Part shown: positions 50,020 to 51,464 of the stretch, in pieces | How the letters are laid out: every line of letters starts with the position of its first letter | Numbering within the stretch: position 1 is the first letter of the stretch | Source: an uncultured Veillonellaceae bacterium | GTDB taxonomy: Bacteria > Bacillota > Negativicutes > Selenomonadales > Selenomonadaceae | Assembly: GCA_900314825.1 (NCBI GenBank) | Contig: OMWS01000019.1 | Location: 1-51,464 of the forward strand | Direction: 5' to 3' | Length of the DNA stretch: 51,464 nt | Position numbers and translations under genes: made by a program | The notes under the pieces: generated by a model | What the model was told of the DNA's origin: nothing | Database searches by the model: none | Seen by the model: the letters and a program-made list of their open reading frames with translations, nothing else

Positions 50020-51264
50020 TCAAGCATCCAAGCTCTCTTTTTTGAGCAAGAAATCGAAGAGCCCGAGAATCAGTACGCCGTCTTCCGTGTGCCAGGGACG
50101 GATCATATCTTTGACGATGATAATTTTTTTAAAGTTGTCATCGATATGACGGAACGGGCGAGATTCCTGTTCGGTTTTTTCGTGTGTGTCAAGATGCAGC
50201 GCGGATTGGATGTAGTAGCGGCGGCTGCCTTGATTACAGACGAAATCGACTTCCGTACGTTTTCGTTGATTGTGCTCGCGAATTTCCACGACGCCGACAT
50301 CGACGTTATAGCCGCGCACGAGAAGTTCATTGTAAATCATGTTTTCCATGAGGTGCGTTTCCTCTTGCTGGCGGAAATTCAGACGCGCGTTCCGGAGTCC
50401 GAGATCTGTGAAATAATATTTCGCTGGCGTGCGGATGTACTTGCGCCCTTTGATGTCGTAGCGTGTGGCCTTTTGAATAATGAACGCATCTTCCAGATGG
50501 GTGAGGTAGGAATTGATCGTGTTGATGGAAAGTCCTTTTTCGCCGTTACTTCGGAAGGTATCAAATATTTTTTGTGGATTTGTCAAGGAACCAATGGAGG
50601 ATGCGAGAATGTTTACAATATCGTCAAGGATATCCGTGCGGTGGATGTGATTGCGCTCGATGATGTCGCGGAAATATGTTTGTGAAAAGAGTTCTTTGAG
50701 GTAGGCGGACTTTCCTTCGGGCGTGTCTTGCGCGAGGACGAGCGGCATGCCACCGTACGTCATGTAGTCTTGCAGCGCTTCGTAACGGTCACCGGGATAT
50801 GCGGGGAGAAATTCGGAGAAGGAAAGCGGATGCACGCGCACTTGGTCGCCGCGGCCGCGAAATTCCGTGATAATGTCTGTGGAAAGAAACCGAGAATTGC
50901 TGCCCGTCACATAGACATCGATGTTTTTTTCGTATAGAAGACCATTCAAGACCAGTTCGAAGTGATCGACCATCTGGATTTCGTCGAGCAGGACATAGTG
51001 CATCGCATCGTCCTTGATGCAAGAAAAAAGGTAGTCATTGAACGCGGCAGGATCGTGGTGATATTTCTGATTCTGAATACGATCGAGTTCGATTTTGATA
51101 ATGTGGTCATCCGGAACACCACTTGCACGCAAGGATTCGCGGAAGAGCGGATCGAGGAGATATGATTTTCCAGAGCGGCGGATGCCGGTGATGACTTTGA
51201 TGAGGCCGTTTCTCTCGCGCGAGATGAGTTGTTCCAGATAGTGACGACGTACGATTTCTTTCAT
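50020..51264 (-). CDS. AAA ATPase with DUF4143 C-terminal domain
   Basis: A 414-residue protein of the AAA_14/DUF4143 group, widespread in anaerobes. Walker A is TGIRRSGKSYLL (about residues 26-37), Walker B YVLLDEIQMVDHF, and sensor-like TGSNSRFLS. The C-terminal half (YYFTDLGLRNARLNF, then EVDFVCNQGSRRYYIQ) is the DUF4143 domain, which includes a nuclease-like ExD...QxK-type pattern. The function of these proteins is not established. ATG 51264 follows AGGAGA; the GC content is visibly lower than in neighbours, suggesting recent transfer. A promoter precedes it at 51327-51356 (TTGAAA-18-TATCCT, minus strand). Confidence 0.87.
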   Translation of the reverse strand: MKEIVRRHYLEQLISRERNGLIKVITGIRRSGKSYLLDPLFRESLRASGVPDDHIIKIELDRIQNQKYHHDPAAFNDYLFSCIKDDAMHYVLLDEIQMVDHFELVLNGLLYEKNIDVYVTGSNSRFLSTDIITEFRGRGDQVRVHPLSFSEFLPAYPGDRYEALQDYMTYGGMPLVLAQDTPEGKSAYLKELFSQTYFRDIIERNHIHRTDILDDIVNILASSIGSLTNPQKIFDTFRSNGEKGLSINTINSYLTHLEDAFIIQKATRYDIKGRKYIRTPAKYYFTDLGLRNARLNFRQQEETHLMENMIYNELLVRGYNVDVGVVEIREHNQRKRTEVDFVCNQGSRRYYIQSALHLDTHEKTEQESRPFRHIDDNFKKIIIVKDMIRPWHTEDGVLILGLFDFLLKKESLDA

Positions 51265-51464
51265 GATGAACTCTCCTGCAAGTGATTCATTGAAGATTTT
51301 TGCCAACATTGTCATTTTTCTTCAATAGGATATCATAAAATGAGGAATGTTTTCAAGAAATCAATCCTGAATTATTCAACGGACAAAAGATTGATGGCCT
51401 CAATCCCTCGTCATGACTAACGTAACGATACTTTCTGCCTTTCACCCAACGGGTTATGGCAGAG
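51265..51464. other. Right-edge region: AAA promoter, otherwise nothing recognised
   Basis: Read on the minus strand, TTGAAA (51351-51356), 18 bp and TATCCT (51327-51332) form the promoter of the ATPase gene. The final 100 bases up to the window edge hold no gene or repeat that I can support. Confidence 0.55.

Noticed and set aside
50020..51264. AAA/DUF4143 protein as part of a defence system
   Set aside because: It stands alone, the family is widespread outside defence islands, and no partner nuclease or toxin lies next to it.

Overview
This window looks like chromosomal DNA from a Gram-negative-walled Firmicute of the class Negativicutes, most likely Selenomonadaceae (Selenomonas/Mitsuokella type). 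The inference rests on three things. The order mfd - yabN-type methylase - hup - divIC - yabR - tilS - hpt - ftsH is that of Firmicutes. The same genome carries secretion and transport genes typical of a diderm anaerobe (tatAC, SstT, a DASS symporter, an oxalate/formate-type MFS carrier, UbiD/UbiA-type menaquinone genes). Coding regions are GC-rich with strong third-position G/C bias, and GTG/TTG start codons are common. The genus was not tested by any search.

Layout. 1-8.3 kb: rpoB-rpoC with a consensus promoter and a strong terminator, then tRNA-Ala(GGC) on the minus strand. 8.5-12.7 kb: a tiny Lys/Ala-only cationic peptide gene, a decayed gene, and a fatty-acyl metabolism cluster (MaoC-like hot-dog protein, thiolase, acyl-CoA synthetase) littered with palindromic repeats. 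12.8-17.6 kb: a solitary amino-acid-binding lipoprotein, a DUF362/ferredoxin protein, the Na+/serine-threonine symporter SstT, a NUDIX hydrolase and a small orphan. 17.7-27.1 kb: a sugar locus with a FucI/AraA-like isomerase divergent from a xylulokinase-like kinase, an MFS sugar porter and a DUF4867 cupin-like protein, then a LacI regulator, a sugar-binding lipoprotein and a chemoreceptor. 27.3-40.3 kb: the mfd to ftsH housekeeping block followed by tatA-tatC. 40.3-49.9 kb: a riboswitch-controlled OFA transporter, ubiD, a broken Rpn-type nuclease gene, ubiA, folD, fhs, and a DASS transporter behind a long structured leader. 50-51.3 kb: an AAA/DUF4143 ATPase on the minus strand.

How the genes fit together. 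The sugar locus is a coherent uptake - isomerisation - phosphorylation pathway. It has near mirror-image promoters carrying GCGTGC-N4-GCACGC operators and a LacI regulator in cis; the binding protein and chemoreceptor next door suggest that the same cell also swims towards a related sugar. The mfd-ftsH block keeps the order seen in spore-formers but lacks spoVT, spoVB, yabP, yabQ and spoIIE, as expected in a lineage that lost sporulation. folD and fhs form a one-carbon pair, and a ZTP-type (pfl) riboswitch upstream of the OFA transporter links the formate/one-carbon theme to purine stress. ubiD and ubiA share a near-identical promoter although they lie more than 2 kb apart.

The most unusual material is non-coding: (1) a 205-bp rod-like inverted element with a perfect 38-bp tandem duplication in the leader of the DASS gene; (2) a dispersed family of palindromic, MITE-like repeats, one of which is read in frame as part of the thiolase N-terminus; (3) a 35-residue peptide gene coding for 13 lysines and no acidic residue. 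No CRISPR array, prophage, rRNA or intact transposase was seen.
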